This document shows, piece after piece, positions 7,960 to 13,745 of a DNA stretch of 15,451 nt (within the stretch, counting starts at the first letter, position 1; every line of letters starts with the position of its first letter). The notes under the pieces are model-generated. The model ran no database searches and was not told where the DNA came from. It saw only the letters and a program-made list of their open reading frames with translations. The position numbers were made by a program, and so were the translations under genes. The DNA lies in NCBI GenBank assembly GCA_013153235.1, contig JAADEU010000060.1, positions 1 through 15,451 on the forward strand. Reading direction: 5' to 3'. The DNA comes from Aquificota bacterium. Lineage in GTDB: Bacteria > Aquificota > Aquificia > Aquificales > Hydrogenothermaceae.

Positions 7960-8430
7960 ATGGTTATCTGTTACGACCCTGAAGCAGGACGGTTTTGTGA
8001 TTTTTCTGTGATAAAGAGGGAGATAAATACCGACATCCTTGAGATGTTTGAGGGGGAAGGATATACAGGTGATTATTCGATTGAAATAACAATAAATGGC
8101 TATGGAAAGCTTCTGATAACGTGTTTCTGTGATGGTGAGGTCGCTTCAATCAGTGTGTACAGGAAGATATTCAGGGATAGTCTTGCATTTGAACTTGAAC
8201 AGCTGTTTACCGTTCTGATGAACTACGGTTCAAAGGAGATAAAAAATCTGTACCTTAAAAGGGTATGGGATTACATTGAAGAGAAAAGCTTTCTCAGATA
8301 TGGGAAGATTCTCTCCAATTTAAAGACCCCTTTCATTGTGGTTTACAGGCACGACAGGAATGCCCCTGACGAAGTGTTGAATGTGGTCTTTGGTCTTATA
8401 TCAAAAATAGAGGAGCAGATTAAAAAGTAA
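7960..8430 (+). CDS. Hypothetical protein, 156 aa, upstream of the UbiD-family gene
   Basis: I do not recognise this family with confidence. The protein is soluble, with no signal peptide or membrane span. Its first half looks like beta strands (GDYSIEITINGYGKLLITC, then DGEVASISVYR around residues 38-69), with helices after that (DSLAFELEQLFTVLMNYG; EVLNVVFGLISKIEEQIKK). The strand layout with a DGE turn recalls DUF4388/DUF2226-type domains that often accompany Ras-like GTPase systems, but this is a weak resemblance. The ATG is preceded by GGGGGAGG about 7 nt upstream, a strong SD, so the gene is probably real. It is divergent from the Roadblock gene and ends 12 nt before the UbiD gene. Confidence 0.75.
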   Translation: MVICYDPEAGRFCDFSVIKREINTDILEMFEGEGYTGDYSIEITINGYGKLLITCFCDGEVASISVYRKIFRDSLAFELEQLFTVLMNYGSKEIKNLYLKRVWDYIEEKSFLRYGKILSNLKTPFIVVYRHDRNAPDEVLNVVFGLISKIEEQIKK

Positions 8431-8436
8431 TATAAT
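8431..8436 (+). promoter_or_regulatory. TATAAT box directly before the UbiD start (possible leaderless promoter)
   Basis: A perfect TATAAT lies 6 nt before the ATG at 8443, immediately after the TAA of the preceding gene. A transcript starting at the usual distance would begin at or next to the A of the ATG. No SD-like sequence is present in the 12-nt gap. No good -35 is visible 16-18 nt upstream, which weakens the promoter reading. Confidence 0.35.
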
Positions 8437-8442
8437 GTTTTT

Positions 8443-10263
8443 ATGGAAAGGTTCTTAGACAGGGTCAGACAGCTCGGCAGGTTAAGGGTTATTGAAAAAC
8501 CCCTTGATGTTGAGCTTGAGATTCCCCATCTTGCGTATATTGAGATAAAAAAAGAAAAGCCCGACGTGCTTCTGTTTACCTCTCCGGTTGATGGAAAAAC
8601 AGGGTATAAATACCCGATTCCTGTTGTGATGAACGCCTTTGCAGGTTTTGATATATCCACCGTTATTTTTGGTAAAAAACCTGATGAGATTGCCTCTGAG
8701 ATAGATTCTCTGCTCCACATGAAGCCCCCTTCCTCACTAAAAGAAAAAATCGATACGCTGGGCAGACTCCTGAAACTCAGGTCTGTATTACCAAAAAGAA
8801 CAGGTAAGAAAGGTCTGTGTCAGGAGGTTGTTATCACAGGGGAGGATGTGGACCTGTTTAAGCTTCCTGTATTGAAGACATGGGAAAAAGACGGAGGCCG
8901 GTTTATAACGGCAGGTCAGGTGTATACAAAAAGTCTGGATGGTAAGCTCCAGAATCTCGGTCTGTACAGGCTTCAGGTTGTTTCCAAGAACGAGCTGCTG
9001 ATGCACTGGCAGATTCATAAAGATGCAAGCCATTTTTTTGACCAGTACCACAGGGCTGGGAAAAAGATGCCTGTAAGTATTGCAATTGGGGGAGACCCAC
9101 TTTACACATGGTGTGGACAGGCACCACTGCCGTATGGGATATTTGAGATAATGCTGTACGGATTTATCAGGGGTAAAAATCCTCTACTGGTAAAATCCAT
9201 TACAAACGACATCTACATACCATATGATGTTGATATAGTCATTGAGGGGGAGGTTGACCCTGATAGATTTATGCCTGAAGGTCCATTTGGGGACCACACA
9301 GGGTATTATACACCGGTTGAGAACTTCCCTGTAATGAAGGTAAAGACAGTAACAATGAAAAAAAATCCCTACTACTACGCCACCGTTGTTGGAAAACCTC
9401 CCCTTGAAGATAAATACATGGGCTGGGGTACAGAGAGGATTTTCCTTCCACTTCTGAAGACCACAGCCCCTGACCTGATTGATTACCACATGCCGGAAAA
9501 CGGTGTGTTCCACAATCTTATACTTGCAAAAATAAAACCGATGTATAAGGGGCATGCAAAACAGATAATGCACGCATTCTGGGGTGTCGGCCAGATGAGT
9601 TTCGTCAAACATGCCATTTTCGTAAATGCAGATGCCCCTCCCCTGACAGATTACCCGGGTATTACCAGATACATACTTGAAAGACTGAAGCCTGATTCCT
9701 TCCTGATATCGGAGGGAATTGTAGACCAGCTGGACCACTCAAGCTATGAGCCACTTGTAGGTGGTAAACTGGGTATTGACGCCACAGGAAAGCCTGTTGA
9801 AAAAACTGTCAGACCGGTTCCAGATGAGGAGTTGCTTAAACAGCTCAGGGAGCTTGATGGCGACATAACAGACCTGAAGCAGTACTTTACAGACAGTCCA
9901 AATCCTATCGCCGTAATTGGGGTAAACAAAACAAAACCTGTAAGACAGATATTTGAAAAACTGAAATGTCTGTCAGACAGATTAAGGATAGTGGTCTTTG
10001 TGGACCAGAAAGGAAACGACCTGGATAACCCTTATATGCTTGTATGGAGGGTAACAAATAATATAGATGCCCTGAAGGATGTCTGGATTGAGGAAATCTG
10101 GGGTTTTGATGCAACCAGAAAGTGGGAGATAGACGGGTATAAGAGACAGTGGCCTGAGGATGTTTACTGCAGTAAAGATGTTATCCAGAAACTAAAAAAT
10201 GAAGGACTTATTGATGTTGATGATGATTTTCTGAGAAAGTTCCAGATTGTGGAGGGGGACTGA
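8443..10263 (+). CDS. UbiD-family prenylated-FMN decarboxylase, probably for menaquinone
   Basis: UbiD-family enzymes use prenylated FMN, made by a UbiX partner, to decarboxylate aromatic or unsaturated acids. In bacteria with the futalosine route a UbiD-like protein is thought to act late in menaquinone synthesis. At 606 aa it matches the long type seen in Helicobacter and Campylobacter rather than the ~490-aa E. coli UbiD. Landmarks are NLGLYR (171-176, conserved Arg), HWQIHKDASHFF, the core VIEGEVDPDRFMPEG (266-280) with its acidic residues, PFGDHTGYYTP (281-291), then KNPYYYATVVGKPPLEDKYM. These are diagnostic of the family. No SD precedes the ATG; a TATAAT box lies 6 nt upstream. No ubiX or mqn gene is in view, so the pathway is inferred. 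The last codons form one arm of a hairpin. Confidence 0.9.
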   Translation: MERFLDRVRQLGRLRVIEKPLDVELEIPHLAYIEIKKEKPDVLLFTSPVDGKTGYKYPIPVVMNAFAGFDISTVIFGKKPDEIASEIDSLLHMKPPSSLKEKIDTLGRLLKLRSVLPKRTGKKGLCQEVVITGEDVDLFKLPVLKTWEKDGGRFITAGQVYTKSLDGKLQNLGLYRLQVVSKNELLMHWQIHKDASHFFDQYHRAGKKMPVSIAIGGDPLYTWCGQAPLPYGIFEIMLYGFIRGKNPLLVKSITNDIYIPYDVDIVIEGEVDPDRFMPEGPFGDHTGYYTPVENFPVMKVKTVTMKKNPYYYATVVGKPPLEDKYMGWGTERIFLPLLKTTAPDLIDYHMPENGVFHNLILAKIKPMYKGHAKQIMHAFWGVGQMSFVKHAIFVNADAPPLTDYPGITRYILERLKPDSFLISEGIVDQLDHSSYEPLVGGKLGIDATGKPVEKTVRPVPDEELLKQLRELDGDITDLKQYFTDSPNPIAVIGVNKTKPVRQIFEKLKCLSDRLRIVVFVDQKGNDLDNPYMLVWRVTNNIDALKDVWIEEIWGFDATRKWEIDGYKRQWPEDVYCSKDVIQKLKNEGLIDVDDDFLRKFQIVEGD

Positions 10264-10270
10264 ACCCCCT
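10253..10270. terminator. GC hairpin over the UbiD stop codon
   Basis: AGGGGG (10253-10258) pairs with CCCCCT (10265-10270) around a 6-nt loop that includes the UbiD TGA. The convergent UPF0114 gene ends at 10275. There is no T-tract on either side, so as an intrinsic terminator it is weak; it may stop or stabilise transcripts from both sides. Confidence 0.35.
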
Positions 10271-10274
10271 GAAA

Positions 10275-10808
10275 TCAATGGCTTTCCTTGTCGTCGTGGC
10301 TTTTGTGCATAAAGTAAATAGACAGGGCAATAAGGAAAACACCGATACTTAAAAACAGGAGATTTTTAATATCCTCGTACTTGAACTCAATTGCGTACTT
10401 GAAAAATGTAACAATCAGGACCATCAGTATAACTTTGGCAAGCTTTTCCTTTAGCTGGTCAAGGGTGTGTACGACGAGAATCTTTGATGATTTTGTGTCT
10501 TTTTCCATAGGGTCTATCTTTGATATAAACAGCTCGTACAGACCGAGACCAAAAATCAGAAGAACCGTTGATATCAGGTATACGTCAACTGCAGATACAA
10601 TGTGTTTGATGGCCTCTTTGTGGAACTCTTTAAAGTATTCCTTGGAAGAAAACATATGTGTAGCGTCCTTGATTACCAGATAGATATCGTATGTACCTAT
10701 AAGAACCAGTACAAATGCAGCAAGAACACTAGCTATAACAGCCAGAAAAATCATAAATCTGCTTTCCCACAGGAGCCTTTCAACTACTTTTTCTATAACC
10801 CTGAACAA
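10275..10808 (-). CDS. UPF0114/YqhA-family inner-membrane protein
   Basis: This 177-aa protein has four predicted membrane helices at about residues 18-40, 72-94, 125-142 and 149-167. It matches the UPF0114/YqhA family through the opening ERLLWESRFMIFLAVIASVL, a Gly-containing first helix (VLIGTYD), the second helix with DVYLISTVLLIFGLGLYELF and the adjacent SKIDPMEK, and LDQLKEKLAKVILMVLIVTFF. The family has no firmly established function known to me. The start is TTG, set by GGGAGG 7 nt upstream; an ATG is not available nearby. A hairpin separates it from the upstream DUF1931 gene, so it probably has its own promoter. The C-terminus is His/Asp rich (HKSHDDKESH). Confidence 0.82.
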   Translation of the reverse strand: MFRVIEKVVERLLWESRFMIFLAVIASVLAAFVLVLIGTYDIYLVIKDATHMFSSKEYFKEFHKEAIKHIVSAVDVYLISTVLLIFGLGLYELFISKIDPMEKDTKSSKILVVHTLDQLKEKLAKVILMVLIVTFFKYAIEFKYEDIKNLLFLSIGVFLIALSIYFMHKSHDDKESH

Positions 10809-10855
10809 TACAGTACCTCCCTTTTGTTTTCTTTGTGGGTATATATTATGAAGGA

Positions 10856-10873
10856 AGGGGCAGGTCTGCCCCT
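10856..10873 (-). terminator. Terminator hairpin after the DUF1931 gene
   Basis: AGGGGCA-GGTC-TGCCCCT is a 7-bp perfect stem with a tetraloop, starting 11 nt after the stop of the DUF1931 gene when read on the minus strand. It is followed by TCCTTCATAATAT, a poor T-tract. It marks the end of the 10884-14438 cluster and precedes the UPF0114 gene. Confidence 0.6.
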
Positions 10874-10883
10874 ATGAGATAGA

Positions 10884-11333
10884 TTACATTGTGAGGTTTA
10901 AGATTTTTCCTGCTTTTTCAATGTCCTCTGAAGAGGGTTTTCTACTTCCAGGTGCAACCTCTTTAATCAAGTGTGCGAGGATGTAAATCAGCGTTCCAAC
11001 AATCTCTGGAAGTCTTTTCTCAAGCTCAGCCTCAAGGGGGTATTTCAGTGGTGGCATTGTTGCGAGGAAGTTCAGAACATCTTCCACAGCCACCTCTTCC
11101 TCTAACTTTCTGAACTTCTGCATGGACTCAAGGAATCCTTTTGTAAGGGGAACATCCGATTCCCAGATGACCTCCCTTGCGTTATAGCTGGCGTTCCTTT
11201 CCCCAATCAGAAGAAGGTCGTACAGTTTTTTCTCAACAATGTCTGTGATTTCCTTAGCCTTGTTTTTGTCGATATCAAGGCCTGCTGACTTCCTCATCAG
11301 TGCTTCAAGTTTGACTGCTCCTACTACAGGCAT
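10884..11333 (-). CDS. DUF1931 double-histone-fold protein (aq_328-like)
   Basis: This 149-aa protein matches the DUF1931 family, whose Aquifex aeolicus member aq_328 was shown by crystallography to fold like a tandem histone pair in one chain. Visible features are the opening MPVVGAVKLEALMRKSAGLD, the helix NKAKEITDIVEKKLYDLLLIGERNA (residues 24-48), AREVIWESDVPLTKGFLESM (52-71), the loop MPPLKYPLEAELEKRLPEIVG (93-113) and a final helix with SSEDIEKAGKILNLTM. Members are suspected to act as nucleoid-associated or DNA-binding proteins, but their role is not settled. The ATG follows GGAGG at 8 nt. It ends the minus-strand cluster, but a TATAAT box and palindrome 39 nt upstream suggest an additional promoter of its own. 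Confidence 0.85.
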   Translation of the reverse strand: MPVVGAVKLEALMRKSAGLDIDKNKAKEITDIVEKKLYDLLLIGERNASYNAREVIWESDVPLTKGFLESMQKFRKLEEEVAVEDVLNFLATMPPLKYPLEAELEKRLPEIVGTLIYILAHLIKEVAPGSRKPSSEDIEKAGKILNLTM

Positions 11334-11371
11334 TTTTATCCTCCATTTGTGTGTTTAATCTGGCTGAGAAG

Positions 11372-11395
11372 ATTATACTACAAAATTACTTTGTA
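11372..11395 (-). promoter_or_regulatory. Promoter with overlapping palindrome upstream of DUF1931
   Basis: Read on the minus strand, a perfect TATAAT lies at 11377-11372, 39 nt before the DUF1931 ATG. Directly upstream, in what would be the spacer, TACAAA and TTTGTA arms (11379-11384 and 11390-11395 on the plus strand) form a 6-bp dyad with a 5-nt centre. No -35 at 16-18 nt is convincing; TTTACA lies at 14 nt. The arrangement fits a repressor- or activator-controlled internal promoter in the cluster. Confidence 0.5.
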
Positions 11396-11406
11396 AAACC
11401 TGGCTT

Positions 11407-12303
11407 TCATCTTGTCTGTGTTGCTTTTTCTTTGGCCTCTTCAAGTGATTTGAATACTTTTCTGAACTTCTCTTTTGTTCCTGTTTTCTGGCCGACTTCC
11501 TTCTCAAGTTTCTCTATCTGTGCAATCAGGGGTTTTATCTCCTCTTCTGTTCTCACGTATCCCAGAACCTTAGCCAGTTTAACCTGTCTTTTTGCTTCCT
11601 CGAGAAGTTTCAGAGCCATCTGTGGTTTTTCCCTGTAGACCTTTGAGGCATCATCCACCAGTAGCTCGGCAATTGCCAGTGGTTTTGGTATTATTGTTGT
11701 CTCAATCTCTATCAACCCCATGGCAACCTGAAGCTGTGCTGTGGCGTCTTTGACCTTACCTTCTTTCAGGAGTTTGTCGGCAAGCTCAACAGCCTCTTTA
11801 AACAGTCCAAGTGGCAGGTAAACTGTTTCAATAACTATTTCATCCCTCAGTGAGTTGAGTATAAATCTGGCTGTTACAAAGTCATTTTTCTCAACAGCTT
11901 CTTTGGCTTTTCTGGCAAGTTTTTCCGCCTCTTTGAGGTCTGTAACACCTGAGAGCTCTGTAATCACAACATCAATAGGAAGTCTGTCTATCTTTCCCTT
12001 ATACTGCTTCTCCAGCTTTTCAAGCTGGCTTTTCAGTTCAGCAAGTGCCTTTTTTGCCTCATCAATCCTGTTGTGGCTCAGGAGAAACAGAACCTTTCCT
12101 CCTTTACCGTAAACCTCAACAGCTTCCTGAATAACCCTTGAGAGCTCCTTTTCTTTTACCTTTGCTGTAGAACGCTTACCGGAGCTTTCAATAAGTGACT
12201 GGGCTGTTTGCTCCTTTTTGGAGCTTTCCTTTCCTGTCTGTGAAGCAAGTGCAGGAACACCCATTAAAAAAGCAGACAGTAAAAATATGACAAATTTCTT
12301 CAT
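11407..12303 (-). CDS. YfdX-family exported protein
   Basis: This 298-aa protein begins with a clear Sec signal peptide, MKKFVIFLLSAFLMGVPALA, with likely cleavage after Ala20. The mature part is almost all helix and fits the YfdX family: an N-terminal helical hairpin with GGKVLFLLSHNRIDEAKKAL, then KIDRLPIDVVITE, ARFILNSLRDEIVIETVYLP, the block ELADKLLKEGKVKDATAQLQ, and PLAIAELLVDDASKVY, ending with LGY. E. coli YfdX is a periplasmic protein tied to acid stress and is reported to act like a chaperone. Residues about 21-50 form a Lys/Ser-rich linker. The ATG follows AGGAGG at 7 nt. An 8-bp hairpin lies between it and the upstream prefoldin-beta-like gene, and the DUF1931 gene follows after 73 nt. 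It is the only exported product of the cluster. Confidence 0.85.
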   Translation of the reverse strand: MKKFVIFLLSAFLMGVPALASQTGKESSKKEQTAQSLIESSGKRSTAKVKEKELSRVIQEAVEVYGKGGKVLFLLSHNRIDEAKKALAELKSQLEKLEKQYKGKIDRLPIDVVITELSGVTDLKEAEKLARKAKEAVEKNDFVTARFILNSLRDEIVIETVYLPLGLFKEAVELADKLLKEGKVKDATAQLQVAMGLIEIETTIIPKPLAIAELLVDDASKVYREKPQMALKLLEEAKRQVKLAKVLGYVRTEEEIKPLIAQIEKLEKEVGQKTGTKEKFRKVFKSLEEAKEKATQTR

Positions 12304-12330
12304 GACCCACCTCCTGTTGTTTTTAAGTGT

Positions 12331-12351
12331 GGAGGGGAATCACTCCCCTCC
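12331..12351 (-). terminator. Intra-cluster 8-bp hairpin over the end of the prefoldin-beta-like gene
   Basis: GGAGGGGA (12331-12338) pairs exactly with TCCCCTCC (12344-12351) around a 5-nt loop. It includes the TGA of the short prefoldin-beta-like gene and lies 27 nt before the YfdX start. Read on the minus strand it is followed by ACACTTAAAAACAACA, so there is no T-tract. It is better read as a partial terminator, RNA-stability element or processing site than as a full stop. Confidence 0.5.
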
Positions 12352-12537
12352 CTGTGTCTCTGTGTTTCCCCCTGGCCCTTCTACCAGATGCTCTCTCAGC
12401 AGTTTCTCAGCCTCTTTTTTCGTGACCTCAACCATGAGAACACCTGTGTTGTAAAACACCCTCCTATCGTCTGGCAGCTGTTTTAGAATCTCCAGAGTCT
12501 TTTCTATCTGTTGTTTCAGTAGCTCCCTGTCCTCCAT
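12340..12537 (-). CDS. Mini prefoldin-beta-like protein, 65 aa
   Basis: The 65-residue product matches the centre of archaeal prefoldin beta: a helix (LLKQQIEKTLEILKQL), then the beta hairpin segment LPDDRRVFYNTGVLMVEVTKKEAEKLL (residues 21-47), which parallels the 'LPEDAxVYxxVGxLLVxxxKEEA' core of that subunit. Archaeal beta subunits are about 115-120 aa, with long coiled-coil arms at both ends. Here both arms are cut short and the tail is a flexible VEGPGGNTETQGGE. It is not an obvious decay product: it has its own ATG and AGGAGG, and begins only 9 nt after the prefoldin-alpha stop. It could be a cap or assembly partner for the alpha protein. The family call rests on the hairpin motif and on the neighbour. 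Confidence 0.65.
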   Translation of the reverse strand: MEDRELLKQQIEKTLEILKQLPDDRRVFYNTGVLMVEVTKKEAEKLLREHLVEGPGGNTETQGGE

Positions 12538-12546
12538 AGTATCCTC

Positions 12547-12993
12547 CTACTTAGAGGCCTTTCCCTCCTCCTGACCGAGTTCCCTTGTTTTCTGGAGGAG
12601 CTCTTCAGTTTTCTGATAGGCCTCTGCAATAGCCTGTTCAAGTGTTCTTCTCAGGGTCTGCAGTGATGCTATCTCTTTGGCAATCTGTGTCAGGGCTTCT
12701 TCAGCCTTCAGCTCGGCTGAGATTCCTGAACCGATGCTTACAACCACCCTGTCAGGGTCCTCAATTTTGGCCTCAATCTGGGCACCTGCACCAATAGGTA
12801 TCAGGATATTTTTGCCCTTTCCAAGGTCCCTCAGATTGTTAATTGTTTTGATTGCGACCCTGTAGGTTGCAATATTTTCGTCTATCACGGCGATTTCGGC
12901 CCTCAGGGCTTCAATCTGTGTGATATATCCCCTCAGTTCCCTGTTAAGCTCCTCCATTGTTGGTTGTGTTTTTTTGTTTTCTTTCTTTGCCAT
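12547..12993 (-). CDS. Prefoldin alpha-type subunit
   Basis: Prefoldin is a jellyfish-shaped hexamer of archaea and eukaryotes that captures unfolded proteins at coiled-coil tips; it is rare in bacteria. This 148-aa protein has the alpha architecture: an N-terminal helix (about 12-57), a central double hairpin, ILIPIGAGAQIEAKIEDPDRVVVSIGSG (63-90), and a C-terminal helix (96-140). The IPIGAG...IEDPDRVVV...GSG core is diagnostic. The start chosen is the ATG with GGAGG 8 nt upstream; a GTG three codons earlier overlaps that SD and is rejected. It starts 16 nt after the RAMP-like gene and is followed by the mini beta-like gene. Alpha-type proteins can also form filaments without beta, as gamma-prefoldin of Methanocaldococcus does, which is an alternative here given the cut-down partner. 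Confidence 0.85.
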   Translation of the reverse strand: MAKKENKKTQPTMEELNRELRGYITQIEALRAEIAVIDENIATYRVAIKTINNLRDLGKGKNILIPIGAGAQIEAKIEDPDRVVVSIGSGISAELKAEEALTQIAKEIASLQTLRRTLEQAIAEAYQKTEELLQKTRELGQEEGKASK

Positions 12994-13009
12994 GGCACTC
13001 ACCTCCTTT

Positions 13010-13732
13010 TTATTTTGTTTTTATTTCAGCCCATCCTGTTGTCTGTTTTTCATCAGGAAGATACAGAACGTACCTTGGCCTGATGTCTGTTTTGAGGGTT
13101 TTCATAAGTTTTTCCCTCACTTCTTTAATACGCCAGAAGAACAGCAGGTCCCCTTTGAAGGAAACCTCTGTCCACATACCGATTCTCAGGGGGATATCCC
13201 ATTTTTTCATCTGGTTTATCAGAGGTTCATAAAAGATAGATGCAAGTGGATGGTCTTTAAGAAGTGAGTGCTCCATCCTGGCAAGGGCCTCGGCATAGGA
13301 ATGGGATGCAGCCCTGAGCTTTTCTATGTGGGGGGAGCTAATCTCAAGCTGAAGAACACCGGAGAAGACCTCTGTTTTAAATCCCCTGACATCTATCCAC
13401 TCTTTAAGGTCAAATATCTCCACGTACTTTTCTTTAATCTGGGAGGATGGCAGATACACCCTTTCCGGAATATCCAGTTCGTCAAGGACAGGGTATTTGT
13501 CTGTTATGATTTTTTTGACCTGCTTTGCAACCTCTTTTATATCCAGATTTTCCGAAAGCAGGTACTTTCTGACCCTGTTCTCAATCTCCCTGTCCTTCTT
13601 GATGTAATAGAAGATAACGGCAGATGTCAGGGATTCAACAAAGGCATTTTTAGGGAGGAAGGGCCTGCCTTCCTCATCTCTGGGGAATCCGCTACGGCTG
13701 AAAATAACAGGCGTCCAGCTTATAAACTCCAT
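13010..13732 (-). CDS. RAMP-superfamily-like protein, possibly Csm5-like
   Basis: The 240-aa product shows several landmarks of CRISPR type III RAMP proteins. The N-terminus has ISWTPVIFSRSGF (4-16), followed by RDEEGRPFLPKNAFVESLTS (18-37), which parallels 'TPxxIGSG ... GxPYIPGSSLKGALR', although the usual PGSS Gly is replaced (PKNA). The C-terminal part has IPLRIGMWTEVSFKG (180-194) and RPRYVLYLP ... GWAEI (218-237), which resemble the 'LRxGxGTxxxSK' and 'LGWxxI' elements of Csm5. Csm5 caps the Csm backbone and helps crRNA maturation, and is usually 300-400 aa, so this is short. No cas10, other csm gene or CRISPR array is in the window. The start is the ATG with GGGGGAG upstream, 13 nt after the previous stop; a longer frame overlapping the upstream gene is rejected. 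The family call is tentative. Confidence 0.45.
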   Translation of the reverse strand: MEFISWTPVIFSRSGFPRDEEGRPFLPKNAFVESLTSAVIFYYIKKDREIENRVRKYLLSENLDIKEVAKQVKKIITDKYPVLDELDIPERVYLPSSQIKEKYVEIFDLKEWIDVRGFKTEVFSGVLQLEISSPHIEKLRAASHSYAEALARMEHSLLKDHPLASIFYEPLINQMKKWDIPLRIGMWTEVSFKGDLLFFWRIKEVREKLMKTLKTDIRPRYVLYLPDEKQTTGWAEIKTK

Positions 13733-13745
13733 ATCTCCACTCCCC

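Noticed and set aside
12994..13002. GTG start adding three residues to prefoldin alpha
   Set aside because: The GTG overlaps the GGAGG that is ideally spaced for the ATG at 12993.
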